From: Adiantum capillus-veneris
Lineage: Eukaryota > Streptophyta > Polypodiopsida > Polypodiales > Pteridaceae
DNA: 64,000 bases
Reading direction: 5' to 3'
Assembly (NCBI GenBank): GCA_014529385.2
Contig: CM043958.1
Coordinates: 144,411,734-144,475,733, forward strand
The translations under genes and the position numbers were made by a program. Shown here in pieces: positions 1 to 11,104 of this stretch (its first letter is position 1; every line of letters starts with the position of its first letter). Below the pieces are notes generated by a model. The model did not search any database, was not told the origin of the DNA, and was given only the letters and a program-made list of their open reading frames with translations.

Positions 1-437
1 GTGGGAACTAAGCCTCGCGTGACCTTAAGTATTCATAAAGTGATACTTCTTACAATTGCTCATGCAATCTTTGCATAAGTATGTATTATTTTATAAATGG
101 GCTCTATTAATAAGCAAATTTATTTTAGGCTCTAGCTTTAGCCCAAAAAAAAAAAAGGAAATCTACAAACTTACTATTTTTTTTAACAAACACAACCCAC
201 CATTTTGGTCTCATGGCCATGTGACACCTACATTTTGATCAACCGATGACTTGAGCCAAATTCAGGTCTGTGTGTGAGTGTGTGTGTGTGTCTCTCTCTC
301 TCTCTCTCATCTCTCTCTCACTCACACACACACATATCTTGCTTGTTTAGAAAGACTTAGGTAATGCTACGATAACTAATTACCACATTGATTTGTATAT
401 TTGATAATCATTAATAGCTTTGATTTGCAATGTGTAG
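1..437 (+). other. Intron 1 (3' end) of Hog gene copy A
   Basis: Non-coding sequence running up to the splice acceptor TGTGTAG at 431-437. It contains a mixed GT/CT microsatellite at about 270-333. The stretch is nearly identical to 61211-61613 in front of the equivalent exon of copy B, so the tandem duplication extends left beyond the window. Compared with copy B there are small indels, including about 30 bases present here (around 385-415) and absent in copy B. Confidence 0.7.
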
Positions 438-1657
438 GTCACTGCACTAGGAGGATGTGGTGCTGCTGCAGATGGCACTGATGGGGTGGAAGCCGTCCTT
501 TTAGATGACGAAGGCAGCTTAAGTGCTGTGAGTAACTAGTTAATTACCATTAGAGACACAAGAAGACTTAGAAATTTTCTCATGAAGGAAAATGGAGTCT
601 AGTTTTACAATGTTTTTCATACAATGCATAACATCATGAGATTTTGCTCGAGAGGCATCACATACCTAGCTAGGTATGTGGTGCCTCCCTCGGAGAAGCT
701 CATGATGTTGAGGTAAGCCACAATGTCCAAAACTTCTTGTGAGAGGTGGTTACTAGTTACTATGGTTGTTACTCACTCAAAATTATCCATGTACGTGCGC
801 GATTATCAAATTCATGAATTCCATTATTCTTGATCATGGTTTGAAATCAAGATTATCATTGTGGATAAAAACAAAAACTTGTACTCATATAATTTCAGCT
901 TGTAGCTCATATGTCCAAGTGTACAATCGGATTATTATGGGTGTGATATTTACGATACTGGAGACGATCTCACTTCTCTCTACAATGGTGCAAATGGTGA
1001 TGGTGTTGATCAAGACACTAATACTACTGTGAATGGAGGAGGACGAAGAAAACTCCTGGGTAATTGCTTTACAGAAGGAACTGTCCAAGGTATACATACA
1101 ATATGTATAAAAAAATTTCTACTCTAACTTCCTTCACTTAAGTTGATTAATAACAAGTCGACGGGAGCTAGCCCCAGTTTGAACTCCTTGACACGGGTCA
1201 TGGGTTCGATTGCGGTTGGCTGTACGCCCGAAGACGCACTCTTGTATCTACCCGGGCAGGAATGCCCGGACCGCTACAAAAAAAAAAGTTGATTGATAAC
1301 AAAGTATCAGCTTTTAAAGCAGCAACAACCATAATATTTAAAACATAGTGTATCCCTTCATATACAAGACCGTTCTTGCAACATGCAAGATTCTGTTTGA
1401 AGAATATAGCAAAGACCTAATAAAAGGCCAAAAATAGAAAAAATTATGGTTATTACTTATACTCTCCCACTTTATTTCTCTAGGGGCAAAATGGGGCTTT
1501 GTTGGTGGAGTTGTGGCGGGAATTTTTATTTGTGAAGGGGGCCTCAACCTAGGATGTGATATTGCAATTGCACTTGCTGCTTCGGGAGCCGGAGCAGGAG
1601 GTGGTGTTTTGTATGAGTGCAGTGGAAGTGGACGAGCAAAATCGGGTTGTTTCCCAG
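438..1657 (+). pseudogene. Hog (Hedgehog-type Hint) gene copy A, exons 2-4
   Basis: Three exons, each bounded by AG and GT: 438-527 (90 bp), 906-1089 (184 bp) and 1484-1657 (174 bp). Their phases join without a break (0, 1, 1). They encode a secreted-type N-terminal region (GGCGAAADGTDGVEAV, then SDYYGCDIYDTGDDL) followed by a Gly/Ala-rich hydrophobic stretch (GGVVAGIFICEGG, ASGAGAGGG). Exon 4 ends in SGCFPG, the start of a Hint domain with its nucleophilic cysteine. Exon 1 with the signal peptide is outside the window; copy B shows what it looks like. Copy A is called a pseudogene because exon 5 has a stop and a 43-kb insertion sits in intron 4. The function of plant Hog proteins is unknown to me. 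By family analogy the Hint domain would self-cleave and release the N-terminal part. Confidence 0.8.
1158..1287 (+). mobile_element. tRNA-derived SINE in intron 3 of copy A
   Basis: A 130-bp insert ending in an A-run. It carries a Pol III B-box-like sequence (GGGTTCGATTGCGG, about 1203-1216) and is flanked by target duplications: AAGTTGATTAATAACAAG at 1140-1157 and a near-copy at 1286-1304. The same insert is in copy B at 62334-62463, so it was there before the gene duplicated. Confidence 0.65.
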
Positions 1658-2149
1658 GTAATTTAGTGAAGAGGATGTTATTGGCATAATTTTTAGACCT
1701 CATATTCAATTGTGAAACATGTATACATATCATGATTTCTATGTAATATAATGTGGTTTCTTTTCCATCCAAAATGATGACTATTTAATGTTGTCCTAAC
1801 TAGGTATATACATAACCGGAACTTTCTATAGTATATAGAACCACATGGTTGGATTTGAGGTCTAAAATATTCCAGTAAATTTTTTTATTGTTTGATAATC
1901 CAAAATTACTATTGAGCATTTTCCCAATTAGGTACATAGATAACTAATTCAATCCCATAGTATATGCCACCATATCTTCCCCTCAATATTGAATGAAAGT
2001 GTGTTTAAATTTTTTGTGGAATTTAAAATATGATGATATAATATTTCTCTTGGACTAGAATAAATAGGAGACAAATTTATCTTGGATTGAAATAAATATG
2101 TATTTTAGACACAATATGGTCTTCCTTTAGCAAGTCCAAGTTTAGCTGC
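1658..2149 (+). other. Intron 4 of copy A, left of the insertion
   Basis: AT-rich intron sequence from the donor GTAATT at 1658 up to the target-site duplication GCTGC (2145-2149). It matches copy B 62835-63320. No gene seen. Confidence 0.7.
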
Positions 2150-2978
2150 TGTTAGGAAATAAGACGTAGCTAAATAGATAATTGAGTAGATTACTTAATG
2201 GAGAGAGACAGATTTATATACACGAGATTATAGAGTAGAGAGAGAGAGAGAGAGGGAGAGAGAGAGAGAGTACACACGATATACGTGGTTCACCCAATGT
2301 GGGCTACGTCCACGGAAAGAAGCCACTCAATGGCTTTAGTACTTCAAAACAAGAAGTAGTTTACAAAAGGATTATACCCTTAATGGAGCTCCCGCCTTGC
2401 TTCACTCTCACCACCTCACACTCACCTTGTTGCATCAACTTCAAACTATGAAATGTGTGTAGAAGTGGCCTCCTTTTATAGGCCAAAAGGGCTACCCTCT
2501 CTTATGAGAGACAGCCATGTGTAGCCGCCCTTGTGTGAATAAGTCCAAATCGGACCGTCCAATCCGCCCATGTGTGGCCGCCCTTGAGAAGACAAGTCCG
2601 CTTTTGAATTCGGCCAATGGCCATTGAATTCGGCCACCGGCCACCGGCCATTGACTTCCGACCACCGGCCACCGGCCATTGACTTCCGACCACCGGCCAT
2701 CGGCCATTGACTACCGGCCACCGACCAACCGACCGGTTGTTTTCCGACCACTTTCCGGCCGCTGTCCAGTCATAATATTCCGGCGAAAAAAAAAAAGTAT
2801 CGGGGGCCTCCGCCCCCGAGGCCTTTAAAGTTGCCCCTTATTCTTGTCCGTGAAAATTTTGGTTTCCGGTGAGTGATTTTCCTTCACGCACGATGGCTTC
2901 TCCTCATAATGGGGGCCTTACAAATGTGCGCTTTTACCACAGAAAATTACAAGGGTAAATCAGGCTCCATACTTAACA
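2150..2978 (-). repeat. 3' LTR of outer Copia
   Basis: 829 bp, starting TGTTAGGAAATAAG and ending ACTTAACA on the plus strand (TG...CA). It contains an AG microsatellite (2229-2270) and a GC-rich tandem block built on CGGCCACCGGCCATTGACTT (about 2608-2720), with one more unit than the other LTR. A purine-rich tract (AAGTGGAAGAT on the minus strand) abuts it at 2979-2990, as expected of a polypurine tract. Confidence 0.9.
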
Positions 2979-3039
2979 ATCTTCCACTTGGAGATTGATC
3001 TCTAAACCAAACCTGTGACTGCTTTCCATTCTGGCTTCT

Positions 3040-3907
3040 TATCCTTGAATGCCGATTGAAGATGAGCAAAAGCTCAACTTCTCCTTGTTGACCACCTTTG
3101 TAAACATGTCTGCAGGATTTTCACTTGTATGCACCTTTCCTAGCTTTAGTTGTCCCTTTTAGATACCTAAGTATCCACTTCACAGCTTGCCAATGCTCTT
3201 TACCTGGGTTGTCCATGAACCTACTCACAACTCCCACTGCATGTGCAATGTCTGGCCTTGTCCAGACCATAGCATACATTAGAGAACCTACCGCTACAGC
3301 ATATGGAACTTTAGACATATAGGCTATCTCCTCTTGTGTCTTTGGACACATATCCTTCGTTAGTTTAAAATGACCAGCCAAAGGTGTAGAAACTGGTTTT
3401 GCATTTTCCATTGCAAACCTTTCTAGTACCTTTTTGATGTAATCTTCTTGAGATAGCTTTATTGTCTTCTTCGTCCTGTCCCTTGATATTTTCATACCAA
3501 GTATCCTCTTTGCAGCACCTAAATCTTTCATTGGAAAAGATTTGGACAGCTCCTCTTTCAGGTCTTTGATGTTCTGCATGTTAGCACTTGCAATCAACAT
3601 GTCATCAACATACAACATTAGGATGATGAATTTCCCATCTCCCAAATTCTCCGTGTAGACGCAGTGATCCGAGTTGCATCTTGTGAATCCATGATCCAAC
3701 ATCCATCGATCAAACTTCAAGTACCATTGTCTTGATGCTTGCTTTAAACCATACAAGCTCTTCTTTAATCTGCAAACCATTTTCTCCTTACCTTTTACTT
3801 CATACCCCTTTGGTTGAAGCATGTAGATTTCCTCCTCTAAGTCACCGTGAGGGAATGCCGTATTTACATCCATTTGCTCGAGATTTAGATCATGAGCAGC
3901 CACAAGG
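3040..3907 (-). pseudogene. Outer Copia polyprotein, C-terminal part (RT with RNase H deleted)
   Basis: The second part of the reverse transcriptase, resuming at the element junction (LVAAHDLNLEQMDV). It keeps the catalytic LYVDDMLIA motif and continues to RYLKGTTKA. There the frame jumps: the next recognisable Copia sequence, in another frame, is VHTSENPADMFTK (about 3080-3130), which normally follows RNase H. About 120 residues of RNase H are therefore missing, with a frameshift. The first part of the domain lies 38 kb away at 42093-42560. Confidence 0.85.
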
Positions 3908-3923
3908 AAGACCATATTAGGTA
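3908..3923 (+). repeat. Left terminal inverted repeat of giant element
   Basis: AAGACCATATTAGGTA, a perfect inverse of 42077-42092. AAAGTGGGAAAA recurs inside both ends (about 3997-4008 and, inverted, about 42066-42077), a possible subterminal repeat. Confidence 0.85.
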
Positions 3924-4199
3924 TTTTGGTAAAAATCTCACATTATGGGAATCTCCAAATCGACCGAATTCATGTAATTTGGGAATTTTCCACTTAAAGT
4001 GGGAAAAATTGAGGTGTGTGGCTAGTAAATAAAGTGAAAATCTCATAGGATTGTGGTGTTGATAAACACCAAAAGTCAAGAGGATGTACAACACATGGAT
4101 TTGAATAATAACTATAAATTACATAAAACAAAGGAAGATACAAAAAATATTTTGTTTACAAATTGACTAGTATAGTCACAATAGAAGCTCCACATAATT

Positions 4200-7100
4200 C
4201 TACTCCACATTTGATACCATATCTGAACTTTGATCCAAGTGTGGTTGATGTGCACGAGTGAGGCCTTCTTTGGCTTTTAGAGCATGTCTTTCTGGAATCT
4301 TTATTCTAGAAAATGGTCCTTCTTTGTTGGGTCTCCAGGACCAAACAATTGCATCTATAGTTTCCCACACTTGTGGGTCCTTATAGTTGACAGCCCAATA
4401 ACCCTTCCAACAATTACTGTAAGCTTGAGTATCTGTCATCCCACTTTTTCTCGCGCAAGGTGCCCAATATTGAATCAAGAGTTTTCTGTAGTTTGGTGAT
4501 GTAAGCTCATTATCAATGTCAGATAAAGCCATTGCAAGCCACACTGGATAGATTTCTGTGTCACTCGGAACAAGCATAAGAAAGTCACCTTGGTGCACAT
4601 CAGACATAGGGTCAAACTCTTCCCTTGGCCTATCTCGTTGAGGCCCACAAAAATGATCGTTCAACTCTTCAAGGCCTAGGAATCTTTCTGCTCCTTGTTG
4701 CAAATTCATTGTAGTGCTTTGTAGGTGAGAATATTCTTGAGTTTTTGGCCAAAACATTTTATACAAGACTCCCTCTGATATGATTGCTTTTCCAATCTCT
4801 TCAATTACCTTACTCCAATAATCTATCACGGGTCTATAATATCGTGGAATACTTGAACCATTCCCTAAATTTTTCCAAAATTTTATATAGTTCTTTGGCC
4901 CCAAAATGACTTCTTCGTGGGCCTTGACATACTCCACCATTTGTACTAGAGGTGGATCTCCATGTGGTAACATTGGCTTGCCTTCTGTGTCTGTTTTCCA
5001 AAGGCGAATACTTCCACTCCAACTTGATACACCTACATGTGCCTTATTTTGCATCATTGGTGTCTCATCCTGCATAAAGAACCTGAACTGAAGCGGTTTG
5101 GAATGTCCAACAAGTATGTCTTGTCCATCACAAAGATAGCCATCACAATATTGCTTGAAATCGGGGATCTTTGTGAGAAAAAATGGAGCTGGAGATGAAG
5201 ATGAGCTGTTTCGTAATGTATCCATCAAATGTGGCAAAGTATAGGTTTGTGTAACTCTCAACTTCTCTGAAAACCTACTAAACATGGCGTCTATGTCCTC
5301 ATGTGTATGCCCAACCATTAAAAATCCCAGCTGGATGGTTTTGAAAACACCCCTTGCAACAAGCATTGACAAATAGGCAAATAAGTATCGATTTTTGTTT
5401 TCCTCTGCACAATTATCCAATTGTAGCAACAAGTTCTCTGGCAATCTGCGAAATGTTGACCCTTATTCCTCTTCTGCAATTTCTGACGACTGCACAATGG
5501 GCTCTTTTCCATCACTCAAGTTATGGTAGTCCAAAGCATCCCTTGAGTTCAAAGCATGTAGTAGTGAAATATTGCTCCTTGGAAGTCCATTTGTTACTAG
5601 ATCACCAAGAGGATGCTTATCTATCCTCTCGAGGCTATGTAAACAATTAGCAATTGAGCCAATTGTAAGATTTGGATCAGCTGGCCACAAACCATTCAAG
5701 ACAAAGTGTCCGTAATGACCTTCTCCATGTCCATGAGTGATCATGCCAATCAATGCCACCTGCAGATTATATCCTGAATCCACACCCTTGGGAACAATGC
5801 GTAATCTAGGAATGGCAGTCTTCTTTTGATCCATCTTATCATGGATTATGCATACATATTTTTGTGGTTGAGTTTCTGAATACGTGCACCATGCATAATA
5901 TAGGCTTCTGCAACTCTTTTGTTGTGCCATGTGAACTTCTCTCTCCCTCAAGAGAAGAGCTCTCTCTTCAAGAGAAGGTTTAGCTTCTAACCTTGCCTTG
6001 ATTGAGCTACAAATATTGCACTTAGAGAACTCACTCGTCTTTGTTAAAGTGACATGTGGGTACTCTTTGTTCCAAATTCTACCAAAAGAAGATTGGGATA
6101 GCTTCTTCTCATATCCCATTTGGTCAAGTGTCGTGTTGATTTCACATAAAATATCCACTTGTTTGTATGTTGATGGAATCACCAATTGAGTCTCTCTTGA
6201 GCCATCTAGCAGTGTTCTACTTCTATGTGGCATCTTCTCAGAGTTGTTTTCCACAAACTCATTTAGTAGTGCTCTTGCTAAACTAGTATGTTGAAGTCCC
6301 CTTCTTAATGTACATGTGTTTCCATGTACATATTGGCGCACACCATTTTCAAAGTTCTCCTTGTATCGATAAAATGATGTCTTTGGTATTCCATGTAGCT
6401 CATACCATGCTCTACAACAAACAATAGAGCCATTTAGCCTGAATTGGTATCGTGACTTCTCATCTTTCTGATAACATATAGAAAGAACATCATAAACATA
6501 ATTAGTGCGTGATTTTTGAGACTCTCCCCAAAATTGTTGTCGTAACCTTGTCACCATATCACGATCTGCAAATTGGCAGCATTTTTGTGCACAACAATCA
6601 ATGCATGATACCCTTTGAATTGATTTTTTTGAAAGGTAAAAAGTCGAAGCTGGTGCTGCTTTTGATTTTTGAGTCCTGTTCATGAAAGTGTATCGTCTCT
6701 TCCTTGACAACTGGACAACATTACTCCCATCAAGTTTTTTTCCAACATTGCCATCGTTGGATACATCCTCATATGTAGCATGCATGCCATCAACAGGAAC
6801 AAAGCGTTGTAATGGGCTCCCATTCAACATTGTTGTCTGCTTGATGGGCCACTTTAGCAAAGTGATGCTACCCACTTCAACCACATCATCAATGCTTGCA
6901 TTTTCTCTTTCAATACCCACACCCACACAATCAGGACCAAGTTCCTAAAAGTTGACATAATCATGTGGAAATACATATAAGATGGTCCCTTCATTCATGG
7001 TTTGCATCATTGTGTCATCTTTTAAAAGGACCCTCTGATTTCTCCAAGACTCTCGAATCATTGCTTCAAATTCTGGGCTTGTCATAGGTATTGCATCTGT

Positions 7101-7427
7101 AACTAGAGGATCAGAATGATCATGTTCTTCATCACCATTGTAGCTTTCGTGTGGATCAATTAAGTTCCCATTTAATACAAAAGATTGCAAAAGAAGCTTT
7201 GACCATCGAACAACACTCCATAATGAGCCTTGGAGAGATGAAGTATCCATTGTAGGAAAAGGTAGGACCACATCCTTCAAGCATTCCTCCACTAGTATGG
7301 AGACATTTCCCAGCCCTATCTTTGTACCACCACAAGTGGAATCTGGATCTGTTCTACACACACAACCAATACCAACGATTTCATTGTCAAGTATCATATG
7401 TACTTTCTCCCCAGATTCGAAGTCCAT
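4200..7427 (-). pseudogene. DUF7869-type transposase-like gene, two in-frame stops
   Basis: One continuous frame of about 1,075 codons, interrupted only by TAG (6945-6947) and TAA (5463-5465). The first part (7427-6948) has no recognisable domain. The middle part has a cysteine cluster (CIDCCAQKCC), a conserved block ending FWGESQKSRTNYVYDVL, a helix-turn-helix-like stretch (CRAWYELHGIPKTSFYRYK), a CNIC motif and IIHDKMDQKKT. The last part has LPENLLLQLDN, EENKNRYLF and VGHTHEDIDAMFSRFS, the hallmark of DUF7869 proteins. The D, DN and HEDID positions resemble an RNase H-fold DDE nuclease, so I infer a transposase. AG precedes the first codon (ACTTACAG at about 7429-7436), so 5' exons probably lie further right. 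The TAG could instead mark a splice acceptor (CAACTTTTAG). The gene ends 292 bp from the left terminus. Confidence 0.7.
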
Positions 7428-7509
7428 CCTGTAAGTAAAAAGATTACATCGTTAAATCCATAGTTATAGAAAAATACTCTTCAAACAAAAAATCATGCTA
7501 CAACATGAA

Positions 7510-9110
7510 AAAGGTTTGCATAGGTTGGACAAGTGGTGAACCTTGAGACCAAATCCTCCTTGCTATATTAATGGAAGCAAGGTTGGACAAGTGGTGGACC
7601 TTGAAACCAAAGCCTCTTTGCTATATGAGAGCATAGGTTGGACAAGTGGTGGACCTAGTTGTAATACCCACTGCCACCTATCAACTACTATAGGACTATG
7701 CTTTCCAATGTCCAAGTATCCCTTGAGTCTTTCAAGGTTGAACACGTGGTGGACCTTGAAACAAAAATCCCCTTTCCATATCAGAGCATAGCTTGGACAA
7801 GTGGTGGACCTAGTTATAATGCCCAATATCCAAGGTGAAATACCTTAGGACTTTGCTACCTTGCTTGCCAATGTTTACGTAGCCCCTCATTTCTTTAATG
7901 GAAGTAAGGTTGGACAAGTGGTGGACCTTGAAACCAAAGCCTCTTTGCTATATTAGAGCATAGGTTGGACCTAGTTTTAATACCCACTACCACCTATCAA
8001 CTACTATAGGACTATGCTTTCCAATGTCCAAGTATCCCTTGAGTCTTTCAAGGTTGAACACGTGGTGGACCCTAAAACGAAAATCCCCTTTCTATATTAG
8101 AAAGGTTGAACACATGGTGGACCTTGAAACGAAAATCCCCTTTCTTTATCAGAGCATAGCTTGGACAAGTGGTGGACCTAGTTATAATGCCCAATATCCA
8201 AGGTGAAACACCTTAGGACCTTGCTACCTTGCTTGCCAATGTTTACGTAGCCCCTCATTTCTTTAATGGAAGCAAGTTTGGACAAGTGGTGGACCTTGAA
8301 AGCAAAGCCTCTTTGCTATATGAGAGCATAGGTTGGACCTAGTTGTAATACCCACTGCCACCTATCAACTACTATAGGACTATGCTTTCCAATGTCCAAG
8401 TATCCCTTGAGTCTTGCAAGGTTGAACACGTGGTGGACCTTGACACCAAAATCCCCTCTCTATATCAGAGCATAGCTTGGACAAGTGGTGGACCTAGTTA
8501 TAATGCCCCTCCTTTCTTTAATGGAAGAAAGGTTGGAAAAGTGGTGAATCTTGAAACCCAAACCCTTTGGCTATATATAGAGGATATCTTGGACAAGTGG
8601 TGGGCTTAGTTGTAGTATCCAATGTCCAAGGTCCAAGGTGAACTATGTAAAGACCTTACTTCCAAAAACAAAGTCGTACAAGTGGTTCTCCTTGAAACCA
8701 AAACCTCCTTAGTGTATTAGAACATAGCTTGGAGAAGTGGTGGACTTAGTTGTAATGGTGAATGTCCAAAGTAAACTATTATAGGACCTTGCTTCCCAAA
8801 TCAAGTTTGGACAAGTGGTGGATCTTGAAACCAAAACCCCCTTACTCTATTAGAGCATAGCTTAGATAAGTGGTGGACCTAGATGCCATGGAAAATGTTC
8901 AATCTGAACTGCTGCAGGACCTTGCTATTAAATGTCTAATTAGAGCTAGCTTCTTTAATGGAATCAAGGTTGGGAAAGTGGTGCATCTTGAAACCAAAAG
9001 CCCTTTATTGTATTAGAGCATAGCTTGGACAAGTGAGGGACCTAGTTTTAATGTGTGATGTCCAAAGAAAAGTATTACAAGACCTTGCTTTCCAATATTT
9101 GAATTGGTCA
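7510..9110 (+). repeat. Motif array I (forward), about 250-370-bp imperfect units
   Basis: Imperfect tandem units, each with several forward copies of TTGGACAAGTGGTGGACCTT. Unit anchors (a TTTAATGGAAG.AAG-like lead-in) recur near 7570, 7899, 8266 and 8520. Spacer sequences differ from those of the 11-27 kb satellite, so the motif is shared but the units are not. If the DUF7869 gene has exons to the right, this array is its intron. Confidence 0.8.
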
Positions 9111-11100
9111 AGTGGTTAAAACTAAGTATAAAACTTTGACCATTTTCTTCTCGAATTGCCAAAAAGCTAGTTTTAGACACCCCTAAATGAAAATGGTTTA
9201 GGGTGGCCTTAAACAATGTTTTTTCAAAGACTTGAACAAAAGGATTGCCGAAGAGTAATGACAATTTATTGTGGCTTGAAGTGCCTGAGTATGTGAAAAC
9301 AAGCCTAGGTTTTCCACGAGGCAAAAGGTGACATAATAAGAACATTGGAAACTTAGGATTGACCATGTGGCCTAAACTTTGGCAAGTGAAGTGGTGGCCA
9401 AGTTTTGTGGCATAGTGTGCACTTGGTCCTATATGTGTTGACCACTTGGCTAAATCTAGGACCATAAGGCCAAACCTTTGGCACCTTAAATATAGTATGG
9501 GACATAATCTAGAACTGCTATAGTAAATTAGTAGTATAGCTAATATGTTAATATTTGTATTATATTTAAGTATATGCTAATATAATTTATGTTCAAAATT
9601 TCACTAATGAAGAATGTTCCCATTTAGCACTCCAGATGCGGGGTCTTAGGGCAATGCCACAATGGGGTGACAAGGCAGTGCTTCCACGTGAGGTTTGGGG
9701 GCAGCGCTCTTGATGGGGATGTGGAATATAGCGCTCTCGATGGCGGGGCTTGGGAGGTTGATTTTGGGATATTGTTCTGGGCGGGGTCAAGGGGCGGCAT
9801 GTTTTTCTAAGTGAATTCCTAGTATAGAGTTACGCATGTTTTTCATATTTTCAACCATGATTTCTTTAATTTTGGCCGTGTGAATTGGTTAATTTTTTAT
9901 ATTGCTTTTGTTTTTTTTTAATCCTATGATAAAACATGGACTTGTAGCATACGTGGCATTCTAATAAACCCTATCAAGATTAGGCACACAGAGAGCGCAC
10001 GAGCAACGCACACAGAGAAAGCAGGCGAGCAGAAAACACACAGAAAGCGCACACGGATCGCACACAGTTGGAGTATACGCGCGCGTAGAGGAGCAAGCTC
10101 GGCATCGTACACAACACACAGGTGGAGTGCACAGGATTGAAAGTTCGCGCACAAGATAAAGAAACAGCAGCGTACACAACGCTTTCCAGAAGGGCAGGAT
10201 CGGACAGTCTTGTCAGGAGACATTGCACACCTCACGAATAGAGAAAAAACAGGTATTTCTCTCTCTCTCACTCTCTGTCTTTCTCCATATAGAGAAGATG
10301 GTTCTCTGTAACTCTTCTTGCACACACACTCTCTCGTCAAAAGACAGAGATACATAGTTTAAAAGTATCCCCGCACACATACACATATTCCCACACATCG
10401 TCTTCCTCTCTTCCACATACATAACCACAGTGAAATCTGTTATCTTGCTGTCTCTCTCTTGAAAATACATGCACATATTCCCACACATCGTCTTCCTCAC
10501 TTCCACATACATAACCACAATGAAATCTGTTATCTTGTTGTCTCTCTCTTGAAAATACGTGCACATATTCCCATACATCGTCTTCCTCTCTTCCACATAC
10601 ATAAACACAGTGAAATCTGTTATCTTTCTCTCTCCTCTCTCTAAAAAACAGGTATTTATCTCTCTCTCTCTCTATCTATCTATCTCTGTATCTTGCTATC
10701 TCTCTCTTGAAAATACATGCTCATGTATGTGTGCGTCTGTGTTATCTATGTGTATGTATGTATATTTGTGTTATTTCATTGTAATACTCATACATAATGC
10801 AGATACACAATTACACTTAATTACGATATGCACACATAGTATATATACATACATAAATATCACAAATAACTAACACATTGTAATACTAGTAAAATTGAAT
10901 GGAAGACTTACTTGCGTGATCTGTTAAAGTCGATTCTTGTAGCGAGTTCTAGATGTATGCTGAGCTGATTTTCCTCTAATCCATTTGTAGATATGATTGT
11001 AACTTCTGTTTCTCAAAAATAGTAGTGTTGTTTAGTGATACACCTAATGGACATAAATGGTTTAAACTAGGACATGTAGACCAAAAATACGTGTATTTCT
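9111..11100. other. Low-motif region between the arrays; possible promoters or first exons
   Basis: Sequence almost free of the motif. It holds a GC-rich patch (about 9620-9800) with a repeated GCGCTCT.GATGG, CT/GA-rich tracts (10255-10290, 10655-10690) and a three-copy tandem repeat. On the minus strand about 10990-10912 reads as an open stretch (NGLEENQLSIHLELATRID) ending at a good donor (CGCAA then GTAAGTC), so it may be a 5' exon of the DUF7869 gene. No complete gene is supported. Confidence 0.35.
10378..10645 (+). repeat. Three-copy tandem repeat, period about 90 bp
   Basis: Units beginning near 10381, 10471 and 10561 share CACATCGTCTTCCTC, CCACATACATAA and GTGAAATCTGTTATCTT, followed by a CT-rich tail. 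They differ by a few substitutions. No coding potential is evident. Confidence 0.8.
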
Positions 11101-11104
11101 TTGG

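Noticed and set aside
766-1097. Open frames on both strands over exon 3 of copy A
   Set aside because: The spliced frame GCDIYDTGDDL matches the exon phases; the longer frames are shadows.
1338-1772. 144-codon minus-strand frame
   Set aside because: It is antisense to exon 4 of the Hog gene and reads through intron sequence.
2476-2751. Frames rich in Gly, Trp and Arg in the LTR
   Set aside because: Three overlapping frames are open because of the CGGCCACCGGCCATTGACTT tandem repeat; it is LTR sequence.
5463-6947. Stop codons in the DUF7869 frame repaired by RNA editing
   Set aside because: U-to-C editing of stops is known in fern organelles, not for nuclear transcripts; nonsense decay or an overlooked intron is simpler.
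9924-10608. Cys-rich minus-strand frames
   Set aside because: They cover CT-rich and 90-bp tandem repeat sequence and have no family features.
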